DNA from: Citrobacter freundii
GTDB lineage: Bacteria > Bacteroidota > Bacteroidia > Chitinophagales > Chitinophagaceae
Length of the DNA stretch: 10,958 bases
Direction of reading: 5' to 3'
Assembly: GCA_003243445.1 (NCBI GenBank)
Contig: QFQQ01000115.1
Span: 1-10,958 of the forward strand
Position 1 is the stretch's first letter. Each line of letters starts with the position of its first letter. The notes beneath the pieces are model-generated. The model was given only the letters and a program-made list of their open reading frames with translations, had not been told where the DNA came from and made no database searches. Below are positions 1 through 6,477 of this stretch, in pieces. The position numbers were made by a program, and so were the translations under genes.

Positions 1-1274
1 AGACCAAGGCCGGTGCCACCATACTTTCTGGTGATCGAATCTTCCGCCTGACGGAAGCGATCAAAGATGCGTGGCAATTTTTCTTTTTCGATACCAATGC
101 CTGTATCACTGACGGAGACAAAAAGATTGATCAGACCATCCGGCAATGGTTCTGCATGAACCGCGATATTAATGCTTCCCTGTTGTGTAAATTTCACCGC
201 ATTGCCTATCAGGTTTACAAGGATCTGCGTAAGCCTTACCGCATCGCCTTCAAGAACATCGGCCATACCGGCTTCCACAGCAGTGGTGAGCAGCAAGCCT
301 TTTTCTTTTGTTTTTTCATGAAACATTGTTTCCACTGAATGGATAAGACTGCGGACACTGAACGGCGTGGGTTCTATCCGCATCATGCCGGCTTCAATAC
401 GGGAAAGATCAAGTATATCGTTGATGATCGCGAGCAGGTTTTCACCCGATTGCCGGATGGTGTGTACGTAGGCGGAAGATTCTGTATCCAGTTTTTTCTT
501 TTGCAGTAATGCGGTAAAACCAAGGATCGCATTCATTGGGGTTCGGATCTCATGACTCATATTGGCCAGGAAGTTTTCCTTGATACGGGCAGCTTCTCTT
601 TCTTTTTTCTCTGAGGCATCCAGTTGGCGGATCAGTTGGTTCTGGCTGGCGATACGGTTGATGATATACCAGAACAAACCAGCGCCGCTCAGCAATACGA
701 TAATGATCAGAATGGTTCCCCAGCTCCGCGCTTTGCGTCCGCTGTCATCGATCGATTCGATCACCCGGGTAAGCAAGACCTGGCGGCTTGTATCGATCTT
801 ATGTACAACGATGGAGATCGAATCCATCAGCCGTCTTCCCTGCTGGCTGGTCATGAGTTCTTCGGCGGCCCGTTTGCCTGTGTGATTAAATGTATCAAGC
901 ACCTGCCGGCTGAACACGATCTTTTCCTGTACAAGCCTGTCGAGTTCATCTACAAACCTGATGGAGCTTTCATCGTCCTTTATCTGTTGCAGCAGGGAAA
1001 GATCTGCCTGTACTTCGTTCACCTGTTGTTCAAGATCGCCGGCGATATTTACATCGGCCATGGCGATCGCTCCGCGCACATTGCTTTCCATGGAGATCAC
1101 ATCTTTCTCCAGTTCCCGCAATTCGCTTCCGGTCTTGAATTCAGCCAGCAGCTTTTCATTGCCCAATATCAGGTTATCAATATTCCTCGCAGAATTATAC
1201 TGCATGAAGATGAGAAGAAGATTGCCGGTGATGAATGCGGCCAGCAGATAGTAGATGATTCTTTTACTGGTCAT
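1..1274 (-). CDS. CHASE3-type sensor histidine kinase, 3' end cut by the window edge
   Basis: This is an inner-membrane two-component sensor kinase that would autophosphorylate on His and pass the phosphate to a response regulator. My translation gives 424 codons before the edge. A first membrane helix lies at about residues 7-25, then a roughly 160-residue helical extracytoplasmic region typical of CHASE3, and a second helix at about 186-205. The HisKA H-box NFLANMSHEIRTPMNAILGF places the phospho-acceptor at H241. The ATPase domain shows an N-box (ILVNLIGNAVKFT, about 351-363), a G1 box DTGIGI (390-395), an F-box FDRFRQAEDS and the G2 box GGTGLG at the cut. The ATG at 1274 is chosen because an in-frame TAA lies 8 codons upstream and the first helix begins shortly after it. 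The missing C-terminus could carry receiver or HPt domains, so hybrid status cannot be judged. The ligand is unknown. Confidence 0.95.
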   Translation of the reverse strand, partial: MTSKRIIYYLLAAFITGNLLLIFMQYNSARNIDNLILGNEKLLAEFKTGSELRELEKDVISMESNVRGAIAMADVNIAGDLEQQVNEVQADLSLLQQIKDDESSIRFVDELDRLVQEKIVFSRQVLDTFNHTGKRAAEELMTSQQGRRLMDSISIVVHKIDTSRQVLLTRVIESIDDSGRKARSWGTILIIIVLLSGAGLFWYIINRIASQNQLIRQLDASEKKEREAARIKENFLANMSHEIRTPMNAILGFTALLQKKKLDTESSAYVHTIRQSGENLLAIINDILDLSRIEAGMMRIEPTPFSVRSLIHSVETMFHEKTKEKGLLLTTAVEAGMADVLEGDAVRLTQILVNLIGNAVKFTQQGSINIAVHAEPLPDGLINLFVSVSDTGIGIEKEKLPRIFDRFRQAEDSITRKYGGTGLG

Positions 1275-1323
1275 GCGGGGGAACTCTGCTCTAAGTTAGG
1301 TAAAGTTTGAGAGAAGAAGTGAC

Positions 1324-1422
1324 AGGTTTCAGAGGTTTCAGAAGTTCCAAAAGTTTCAGAGGTTCGATAGGTTAAGGAACCTATGGAACCTTTGGAACTT
1401 CTGAAACCTCTGGAACCTTATT
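1324..1422. repeat. Period-9 repeat hairpin, copy 1
   Basis: Nine-base units run in strict register. On the + strand these are AGGTTTCAG, AGGTTTCAG, AAGTTCCAA, AAGTTTCAG, AGGTTCGAT and AGGTTAAGG (1324-1377). The sequence then flips to complementary units AACCTATGG, AACCTTTGG, AACTTCTGA, AACCTCTGG and AACCTTATT (1378-1422). The arms pair nearly perfectly apart from one extra 9-base unit in the left arm. The last unit contains the stop codon of the 62-residue gene at 1418, so in RNA the hairpin begins at that stop. It ends about 50 bp before the histidine kinase start. There is no U-run, so it does not look like a classical intrinsic terminator. Confidence 0.93.
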
Positions 1423-1606
1423 TATGTGGCTTAATATACCTCCCCAGGAACGTTCCCAGCAAAAATATACTTCCGATCATGCCCAGCCCCACGATAACGG
1501 TAAGCAGGCCGTGACCTCCCGCATCCACCAGTCTCAGCAGGGAGAAAGAGAGGAAGATCAGCAGCAGCAGATCGAGGAAGAATAATATGGTATATATAGT
1601 TTTCAT
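1418..1606 (-). CDS. Small two-helix membrane protein, function unknown
   Basis: I do not recognise this 62-residue protein. It starts MKTIYTILFFLDLLLLIFL and has two hydrophobic stretches (about residues 4-26 and 34-55) separated by a short polar and glycine segment (VDAGGHG). It ends in a basic tail (GRYIKPHK), which suggests a hairpin inner-membrane protein. The strong hydrophobic pattern and clean ATG support a real gene despite its length. It lies 143 bp upstream of the histidine kinase on the same strand, with repeat copy 1 between them, so they may be co-transcribed. A strong terminator at 1657-1694 lies just upstream, so its promoter is probably within 1607-1656 unless transcription reads through. 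A role as a kinase accessory is only a guess from position. Confidence 0.65.
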   Translation of the reverse strand: MKTIYTILFFLDLLLLIFLSFSLLRLVDAGGHGLLTVIVGLGMIGSIFLLGTFLGRYIKPHK

Positions 1607-1656
1607 TTTCTTAATCGAGGTAAGAAAGTCTTTATTATAAGTTTCTGCAAGCAGGT

Positions 1657-1694
1657 AAAATTTAAAAAAGAGGGCCGCATAGAGATGCAGCCCG
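1657..1694 (-). terminator. Intrinsic terminator, minus strand
   Basis: Read on the minus strand, GGGCTGCAT, a 4-base loop CTCT and ATGCGGCCC form a 9-bp stem with one mismatch (+ strand 1672-1680 and 1685-1693). It is followed by TC, six T and further AT-rich sequence. This is a textbook rho-independent terminator. It lies about 50 bp upstream of the 62-residue gene and about 555 bp downstream of the response regulator stop. It either ends a long 3' tail of the response regulator transcript, ends a short unannotated RNA, or attenuates transcription into the small gene. Confidence 0.7.
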
Positions 1695-2025
1695 TAACCA
1701 AAACCAAACTGCTATGAGAATAAAAACTTATAAATGTCAATTTTAAAAGATCCAGGACCCCGCTCCATACACACCTGAAATTTCCCAGAGTTGATCAGCT
1801 ATTGTATACACTTTTCTCCGGGGGTCCTGAACCGGTTTATATTAAAGGACGACGTCAGCGTTTTCAGTCCCGGCACATTCACAACATGTATCTCACCACT
1901 CACATCGCCGGACGTCCCCGATCAACAACCCAAAGCTCAGGATTCTGTTGCGGGCAGAGAAGCGGGTCTAGCCGGATAGGGAAAATGAGTCGGTGGATGG
2001 GGAAAAGAGGTCGGCGGGGGAGAGG
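1695..2025. other. Gene-poor stretch with one inverted repeat
   Basis: I see no convincing gene here on either strand; the open frames are short, Arg/Ser/Gly-rich and lack family resemblance. One inverted repeat stands out: CAGGACCCC at 1753-1761 pairs with GGGGTCCTG at 1821-1829, with 59 bases between. The 1975-2025 part is purine-rich on the + strand (many GG and GA tracts) and runs into the period-7 repeat. Confidence 0.6.
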
Positions 2026-2245
2026 GATGTTCGATGGTAGATGGTCGATGACTGATGGCCGATGACTGATGGTCGATAAGATAATTTCACAGCTGCAAGT
2101 CTGCCAAAACAGCTGTATAATTATTTAAAAATCAGAAAATTGAGGAGTAAAAGCTAGGCCATCAACCATCGTTATCAGGAAATTCCCCGCTTTAAATTCG
2201 ACCATCGATCATCGAACATCCATCCACCATCGATCATCGATCATC
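2026..2245. repeat. Period-7 repeat hairpin after the response regulator
   Basis: Eight 7-base units start at 2026: GATGTTC, GATGGTA, GATGGTC, GATGACT, GATGGCC, GATGACT, GATGGTC and GATAAGA. The complementary arm, GACCATC, GATCATC, GAACATC, CATCCAC, CATC, GATCATC and GATCATC, occupies 2200-2245. About 118 bases of AT-rich sequence separate the arms. The right arm ends 3 bp from the stop codon of the response regulator at 2249. The plan (short tandem unit, inverted, next to a stop codon) matches the period-9 hairpins, but unit length and sequence differ. Confidence 0.9.
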
Positions 2246-2248
2246 CTC

Positions 2249-2944
2249 CTACAAAATATTCATCCTCCTGTTCAACCCCGCCCTATACGCATCCGCCACC
2301 GGCAGCGGCTTTCCCTGCACAATGACAGCGCCGTCCTGGATCGTATCGATCCTGGGAATGGAGACGATGTAGGAACGGTGGATGCGGAGGAACTGGTCGG
2401 AAGGAAGACGCTCTTCCACGGCTTTGAGTGTGGTGTGGATCGCGTAGAATTTGGTCGCGGTATGGAGTTTGACATAATCGCCCATGGCTTCGGCATAGAG
2501 GATCTCGTCTATGCTGAGGCGGCGTACAATATTCGAGTCGCGGATAAAGAGAAAGGCATCAGGCGCGATCTTTACCTCTTCGCCGAGGCTTTGGCAAATA
2601 TCGCGGGCTTTGTCGATCGCCTGGATAAAACGGGGCAAGGTGACGGGTTTGACGATATAATCGACCACATTCAACTCGAATGCCTCAACGGCATAATCCT
2701 TTCTTGAAGTGGTGAAAATGATCAGTGGGCGTTTGCTGCCCAGGTTGCGCGTGAGCTCGATACCCGTCATACCGGGCATTTCAATATCAAGCAGTAAGAG
2801 ATCGACAGGTTCATCCTGCAATACATTGTACGCATCCATCGCATTCTCACACTCAGCCACCACCACGAGATCTTTTACTCTTGATGCCAACTGCTTCAAT
2901 GTAGTGCGTGCAATCTTGTTATCGTCAACGATCACAATGTTCAT
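2249..2944 (-). CDS. LytTR-family response regulator
   Basis: This is a cytoplasmic two-component transcription regulator of the LytR/AlgR type, 231 residues, the usual length. The receiver domain spans about 1-120. It has the acidic pair D7/D8, the phosphorylation site D53 in LLLLDIEMPG, the switch residue T79 in FTTSRKDY and the conserved K99 in VKP. The LytTR DNA-binding domain spans about 128-231, with the typical FLRIHRSYIVS core near 186-196. No LytS- or YehU-type kinase partner is visible. The kinase at the left end is a HisKA/CHASE3 type about 1 kb away, so pairing is uncertain. The upstream lipoprotein gene ends 93 bp before its start, so it may be the last gene of that transcript or have its own promoter. 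A period-7 hairpin follows its stop codon. Confidence 0.95.
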   Translation of the reverse strand: MNIVIVDDNKIARTTLKQLASRVKDLVVVAECENAMDAYNVLQDEPVDLLLLDIEMPGMTGIELTRNLGSKRPLIIFTTSRKDYAVEAFELNVVDYIVKPVTLPRFIQAIDKARDICQSLGEEVKIAPDAFLFIRDSNIVRRLSIDEILYAEAMGDYVKLHTATKFYAIHTTLKAVEERLPSDQFLRIHRSYIVSIPRIDTIQDGAVIVQGKPLPVADAYRAGLNRRMNIL

Positions 2945-3020
2945 AAAGTGAAGATAGGGATTTTCGGATCATGCTTGTCTTAGGGAAACAACGCATCTTT
3001 TGATCGGCCGGCGTAAGTTC

Positions 3021-3040
3021 CCGCAGATTTCGCAGATTTA
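3021..3040. repeat. Short CGCAGATTT tandem containing a stop codon
   Basis: CGCAGATTT occurs twice in tandem at 3022-3039, preceded by C. The minus-strand stop codon TAA of the TPR lipoprotein (3038-3040) lies inside the second unit. A close relative sits at 10931-10950 near the right window edge. I see no complementary arm nearby, so this is either a half-element or a degraded one. Confidence 0.6.
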
Positions 3041-4498
3041 CCGGAGCGTATTTACCGTCATCACCTGCAGCCCGCCACGGCCATTTACCTTTAATGGAAC
3101 AGCGGTACTACTACGGCCACTCAGCTGCAGGCTGATATTATTCTCTCCTTGCTGAAGCGGTATTCTTGCATAATAGATCGTATGCGGAAGACTTTGCCAG
3201 TTGCGGGTATCCGCTTTTTCAGAAGCAAAGTTGAAGATCTGCAGTCCCAACGCGATCGCTTCACGCGCCGCATCTTCCTTCTGCTCTTTTTTCTTTTGCT
3301 CTTCGGTTTTATTCTTGTCGTAACCTTCTTTTCTTTCCGGTGGACGGATAGCCGCCTCAGCCAGTTTTTTTATCGCCAGCCGTGTTAACGTAGACGACAG
3401 TTCACGGAGCATTCGCTCTTTTAATGTAGCAAACGCAAGATTGTTTACATCTTCTGCTGCTTCAAGTTTTACATTCACGGTTCCCACTTGTGCTATGCCG
3501 CCGGTGTAAGAAGGCTGAACAGCTTCATATTTCGGCAGCGCTACACGAAAACTCCGGAGATTCTCCAGTTTGATATTATCACGGCTGTAACCGCTGCTGA
3601 AATCAAACGGAACACTGAAGGCATTGTTTGCATCAGCGAAGAAAAAACCACCGCCGGCATCTTTGAATAATGAGAAGAAAAGATCCTGCTGTGCCTTGAC
3701 CGGCGCGGAACCATTTTCCCAGAAAAGGATCAGTTCTCCTCCCGCAGGTTTATCTTCTTTCTGATAAGTTGTATTCAGCAAACGTTCATACCGGCCCAGT
3801 TCATCCATGAATCCGTTCAGATAGGCTGTGCGCAGCAGGTCTTTTTTTAACTGGTCGGGCATTGCGATCCCGTAGTAATCGCCTTTGCTTTCAAGAAATA
3901 CATCTGCCGCATTACGGTATGAAATGAACGCATTGTTCACATCACCGCCTTTTTCATAAATGATCCCCTGCACCATCAATGAAAAAGCATCATCCTTGTA
4001 TTTATTTTTATTCCCCACTTTATCTTCCTGCGCATAAGTGCGCAGACTGATCCTGCGGGCTTCCACCAATGCATCATCCGTTTCGCCAAGCTGCAGGTAA
4101 TTGATGGCTTTATAATAATGCACCAGGTAAGTTTCAAAATCTTCTGCCTTATACGTCTTCATCATAGGGTTCAGCAGATTGCCGAGCGCCACATCTTTGG
4201 CGGAGGTGCGGGCCGTTTCCATCAGCAGATCCGCCTCATTGAAGTAAGTATTGCTGCTATCCCACTGTCCCATCAGGTGAGACACTTTTCCGCGTTCAAG
4301 CAGATACAATAACCTGTTGCGGTCTTTCTTCAACAGCTTATTCTTATCCAGCTCCTTTGCAGCTTTTGTATAATCACCCGACTGCAGACTTGTATAGTAG
4401 CCCTGCACCTGTTGGTTGTAGGTGGCGCAGGACACGAGCGTGAGGGCCAGAACGAGTCCGGCCACAGCGGTAGTGATATGTTTGAGGGAATGGGACAT
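3038..4498 (-). CDS. Large TPR-like envelope lipoprotein (COG3014-like)
   Basis: This 486-residue exported lipoprotein has a signal peptide (residues 1-23) and lipobox LVSC with the lipidated C24. Residues about 30-260 are helical repeats of TPR character: LEKDRNRLLYLLERGK-like helices, YYKAINYLQLGETDDALVEARR, and GGDVNNAFISYRNAADVF. The later part is more beta-like and includes GGELILFWENGSAP. A Lys/Glu-rich stretch (about 390-415, TEEQKKKEQKEDAARE) follows, then a short beta-rich end. The pattern recalls COG3014 lipoproteins, which in other bacteria occur beside lpoB-like genes; here the LpoB-like gene lies 138 bp upstream. That context suggests a role in outer-membrane control of cell-wall synthesis. 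The molecular function is not established. The start is fixed by the signal peptide. Confidence 0.88.
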   Translation of the reverse strand: MSHSLKHITTAVAGLVLALTLVSCATYNQQVQGYYTSLQSGDYTKAAKELDKNKLLKKDRNRLLYLLERGKVSHLMGQWDSSNTYFNEADLLMETARTSAKDVALGNLLNPMMKTYKAEDFETYLVHYYKAINYLQLGETDDALVEARRISLRTYAQEDKVGNKNKYKDDAFSLMVQGIIYEKGGDVNNAFISYRNAADVFLESKGDYYGIAMPDQLKKDLLRTAYLNGFMDELGRYERLLNTTYQKEDKPAGGELILFWENGSAPVKAQQDLFFSLFKDAGGGFFFADANNAFSVPFDFSSGYSRDNIKLENLRSFRVALPKYEAVQPSYTGGIAQVGTVNVKLEAAEDVNNLAFATLKERMLRELSSTLTRLAIKKLAEAAIRPPERKEGYDKNKTEEQKKKEQKEDAAREAIALGLQIFNFASEKADTRNWQSLPHTIYYARIPLQQGENNISLQLSGRSSTAVPLKVNGRGGLQVMTVNTLR

Positions 4499-4513
4499 TC
4501 AAGCAGGTATAGA

Positions 4514-4618
4514 AAGTTTCAGAGGTTTCAGAGGTTCCAGAAGTTCCAGAGGTTTGGAAGTTTCAAAGTAGAACAACCTCTGAAACCTTTGGAACCTATG
4601 GAGCCTCTGAAACCTCTA
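4514..4618. repeat. Period-9 repeat hairpin, copy 2
   Basis: Units AAGTTTCAG, AGGTTTCAG, AGGTTCCAG, AAGTTCCAG and AGGTTTGGA (4514-4558) are followed by a short irregular loop. The complementary arm reads AACCTCTGA, AACCTTTGG, AACCTATGG, AGCCTCTGA and AACCTCTAA, ending near 4618. It fills the gap between the LpoB-like gene (stop at 4637) and the TPR lipoprotein start at 4498. Because the period is three codons, frames through it read as false tripeptide repeats such as KPLEPLE or RFQRFQ. Confidence 0.93.
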
Positions 4619-4636
4619 ACCCACCTGTTTGAAAGA

Positions 4637-5224
4637 TCAATTCTTCACGTATTTCGCAATCTTCTTCTCACCAATCCAAACAACTTCATTTGTTTCGATA
4701 TTGGTAAGTTCAAGGTTTACCTGATAGTAAACGACTTTCTTTCTTTTTTGCGAATCGACAATTGAGTTGATTGAACCTTGCAGGATAAAATCAGCGCCTT
4801 GTTCCAGACCGAATTTCTTCATGGTGCTTGAACTGGCATTGGTCTGCTGATCTGCTTTTTCAGCACGGAGCTCTTCTCTTTTTTTACCGCCCTGTACCAA
4901 TCTTACTTTGCCTGAAGTGATGAAAGAGCTTTCAACATCTTTGGTAAATGTTTCCGCTTCGATATGCTCATGGCTTTTATTGGTGATAAGACCAACGATC
5001 ACGGTCGGACGTGCGCCGCTTTTTGCAGCCATATAATCAGTGATCCATCTTTCTCCAAGGATCTGTTTGGTCATATCTTCTGCAACAAGTCTTGAATCTG
5101 TGTTATTCCAGCGTCCGCTCAGATCGATCTGTTCAGACGGATCGATACGTGTTACTTTATGAGCACAATTGGTAAAGAAAAATAATGCGGTGAGAGGTAA
5201 AAAGATAAGTAGACTCTTTTTCAT
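4637..5224 (-). CDS. LpoB-like lipoprotein, putative penicillin-binding protein activator
   Basis: This is an exported lipoprotein of 195 residues resembling LpoB, the outer-membrane activator that in Escherichia coli stimulates PBP1B. It has a signal peptide with lipobox FTNC (C20; Asn before the Cys is atypical). The family signature DLSGRWNNTDSR lies at about 34-45. Next comes a mixed alpha/beta domain with TVIVGLITNKSHEHIE, a KFGLEQGADFILQGSI segment, and the closing YYQVNLELTNIETNEVVWIGEKK strand pair. I chose the ATG at 5224 (MKKSLLIF). The frame stays open upstream to 5305, but that extension is translated repeat (MELLKPLEPLEP) and would bury the signal peptide. It sits between two copies of the period-9 hairpin, with the TPR lipoprotein downstream. 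Whether Bacteroidota homologues really bind a PBP is inferred. Confidence 0.9.
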   Translation of the reverse strand: MKKSLLIFLPLTALFFFTNCAHKVTRIDPSEQIDLSGRWNNTDSRLVAEDMTKQILGERWITDYMAAKSGARPTVIVGLITNKSHEHIEAETFTKDVESSFITSGKVRLVQGGKKREELRAEKADQQTNASSSTMKKFGLEQGADFILQGSINSIVDSQKRKKVVYYQVNLELTNIETNEVVWIGEKKIAKYVKN

Positions 5225-5269
5225 GAAGAGGGTTTTATGGTTTGAAAAGTTTACAGGGAGTTTCAATGA

Positions 5270-5365
5270 AGGTTCCAGAGGTTCCAAAGGTTTCAGAAGT
5301 TCCAAAGATCTTTTCAGGTTGACAAAACTTCTGGAACCTTTGAAACCTCTGGAACCTCTGAAACC
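5270..5365. repeat. Period-9 repeat hairpin, copy 3
   Basis: Units AGGTTCCAG, AGGTTCCAA, AGGTTTCAG and AAGTTCCAA (5270-5305) are followed by a 20-base loop. The complementary units AACTTCTGG, AACCTTTGA, AACCTCTGG, AACCTCTGA and AACC occupy 5326-5365. The pairing is almost perfect, and the loop contains GATCTTTTC. It starts 9 bp after the stop of the secreted-protein gene (5375) and ends 45 bp before the true LpoB-like start. Part of it is wrongly translatable as an N-terminal extension of the LpoB-like protein. Confidence 0.93.
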
Positions 5366-5374
5366 ATTCGCTCT

Positions 5375-5806
5375 TTACCAGCCCCAACCAAAGTTGAGTC
5401 CCCAGTTAAAATTCCCCCTCCGGTTATACCGGTAAGGTGAATAGAAGTTGTTATAATTATTCCAGCGGCCACGATTGTAGCCGAAGTTGACGGAAGGATA
5501 GTACCAGCCGTTGTTATAGTCATTGTAATATCCGTTCCTGGCTCTTTCGAGTCTCAGTTGCTGACGGAATGCCCGGCGGTTGGCGCGCGCTTCCGCTCTG
5601 TCTGCAAGAAAATCGATCGCTTTATAAGTTTGCTGATCGGTGGTACCCTGCCAGGTATTCACCGAATCGGCGATCTTCATATATTTTGCCCTGCTGACAG
5701 CGTAGTTGGGATTCTGATCAGGAACAAGCTCAGTCTGAGCCATAGCAATACCGGCAGTAAAGAGGAGCGCCAGTATGAACAAACTCCTGTGTATAGCTAT
5801 TTTCAT
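5375..5806 (-). CDS. Secreted Tyr/Asn/Gly-rich protein, function unknown
   Basis: I do not recognise this 143-residue protein. It has a clear signal peptide (MKIAIHRSLFILALLFTAGIAMA, cut before QTE). A charged helical middle follows, with residues about 35-85 rich in Ala/Arg/Gln/Glu (DFLADRAEARANRRAFRQQ). The C-terminal 55 residues are low-complexity and rich in Tyr, Asn, Gly, Arg and Trp, ending in LNFGWGW; the closing aromatic residue recalls outer-membrane beta-strand ends, though it is too short to be a barrel by itself. The ATG at 5806 is chosen because the signal peptide follows at once; the open frame reaches 5878, but that part is not signal-like. It appears to be first in a three-gene envelope cluster with the LpoB-like and TPR lipoproteins. 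Confidence 0.8.
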   Translation of the reverse strand: MKIAIHRSLFILALLFTAGIAMAQTELVPDQNPNYAVSRAKYMKIADSVNTWQGTTDQQTYKAIDFLADRAEARANRRAFRQQLRLERARNGYYNDYNNGWYYPSVNFGYNRGRWNNYNNFYSPYRYNRRGNFNWGLNFGWGW

Positions 5807-5944
5807 TGTAAAAGGTTTTAGTACTTTAAGATAACAGGTTTCCGGAACTTTTTGTTCCTGATTCTCTGCATCACACATTTAAATAAAGCTCAAAGGGCAG
5901 TAAATCAATGCATAAGCTAAGGAATCGTTGTCAAAAACCTGGTA

Positions 5945-5979
5945 CAAATTTAAACACGGATCAGTTAACCGGCCGTTAA
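5945..5979 (-). promoter_or_regulatory. Possible promoter of the lipoprotein cluster
   Basis: On the minus strand TAAATTTG (5952 to 5945) matches the Bacteroidota -7 consensus TAnnTTTG. It would give a leader of about 130 bases before the ATG at 5806. I see no convincing -33 TTTG. A short palindrome, TTAAC-CGGCC-GTTAA, lies at 5965-5979, where a -33 region or an operator would be. This is a motif match only. Confidence 0.3.
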
Positions 5980-6078
5980 ATGTTTCATGGTCCGGGGTTT
6001 TGGGCGGGTGAATTGTAAAAAGATTGTTCCCGGAATAATAGCGGAACGGTTGAGGAAGCTGGTATGTTCCCACCCGCA

Positions 6079-6327
6079 ATTGAAATTCAATGTCGTTTAG
6101 TTAAGCGCCTGGCGTAGGGCCCCCTCTAAATCTCCCCCTTCAGGGGAGACTTATCGCCGCCTGAAATAAGAGAAGTCAAATTGTATTGAATATGTGTATT
6201 CCATACGATTTGACTTCCCTATTATAGTGACTGTTCTAAGTCTCCCCTGAAGGGGGAGATTTAGAGGGGGCCCTACGCCGGGCGAGCAAATCGCGTTCTG
6301 TTAACTAAACGACATTGAATTGAAATT
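6079..6327. repeat. 249-bp nested palindromic element
   Basis: Three nested inverted repeats share one centre. The outer arms, about 25 bp (6079-6103 and 6302-6327), carry ATTCAATGTCGTTTAGTT and its complement. The middle arms, about 47 bp (6107-6153 and 6237-6284), contain GGGCCCCCTCTAAATCTCCC and pair with about one mismatch. The inner arms, 15 bp (6172-6186 and 6203-6217), contain GAAGTCAAATTGTAT with one mismatch. The middle arm also has its own mini-hairpin (CTCCCC/GGGGAG). No coding capacity is evident. A related fragment at 10797-10875 shows that it is a dispersed family. It looks like a MITE or other non-autonomous palindromic repeat, though no target-site duplication is clear. Confidence 0.9.
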
Positions 6328-6477
6328 GTGGGCTATGAGGGCCGTTGAGGTTCGACGAATTATTCGAAGGCGCTGGCGGCTGCAATAAACATTGCGAATT
6401 GACGCAGGCACGATTAGCCCACAATTTTAATTGTGGGAGAGAAGATGCGCGGTCATAGCATAAGAAAAGGTCGAACC
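6318..6477. repeat. Inverted-repeat cluster downstream of the Hint gene
   Basis: GAATTGAAATTGTGGGCT (6318-6335) is repeated inverted as AGCCCACAATTTTAATTG (about 6416-6433). The right copy is itself a palindrome, CCCACAATTTTAATTGTGGG (6418-6437; 9-bp stem, TT loop). A second pair, GGTTCGAC (6349-6356) and GTCGAACC (6470-6477), overlaps the first. The block could be a structured RNA 3' of the Hint gene, a further part of the adjacent mobile palindrome, or both. A 69-codon open frame spans it (6305-6514, minus strand), but its amino-acid pattern simply translates the palindromes, so I do not call it a gene. Confidence 0.6.

Noticed and set aside
562..1310. Long + strand open frames opposite the histidine kinase
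   Set aside because: They are antisense shadows of a gene with clear kinase motifs.
1802..1921. Minus-strand 40-codon open stretch reading GEIHVVNVPGLKTLTSSF
   Set aside because: It looks protein-like and might be a gene remnant, but it has no start codon, is bounded by stops, and 40 open codons can occur by chance.
1791..2065. Two overlapping + strand open frames of 62 and 87 codons
   Set aside because: Composition is Arg/Ser/Gly-rich with no signal, domain or repeat meaning, and the longer one runs into the period-7 repeat. Nothing supports translation.
2026..2245. Possible CRISPR array in the short direct repeats
   Set aside because: Units are 7 bp with no spacers and are arranged as inverted arms; no cas genes are present. 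The same holds for the 9-bp arrays.
5835..5860. Hairpin GGAAC-TTTTT-GTTCC just upstream of the secreted-protein start
   Set aside because: The stem is only 5 bp with a T-rich loop and no terminator tail or known operator match. It was too weak to list as a site.
5879..6079. Minus-strand 66-codon open frame upstream of the lipoprotein cluster
   Set aside because: No signal peptide or domain. It covers the likely promoter region and begins at the edge of the mobile palindrome.
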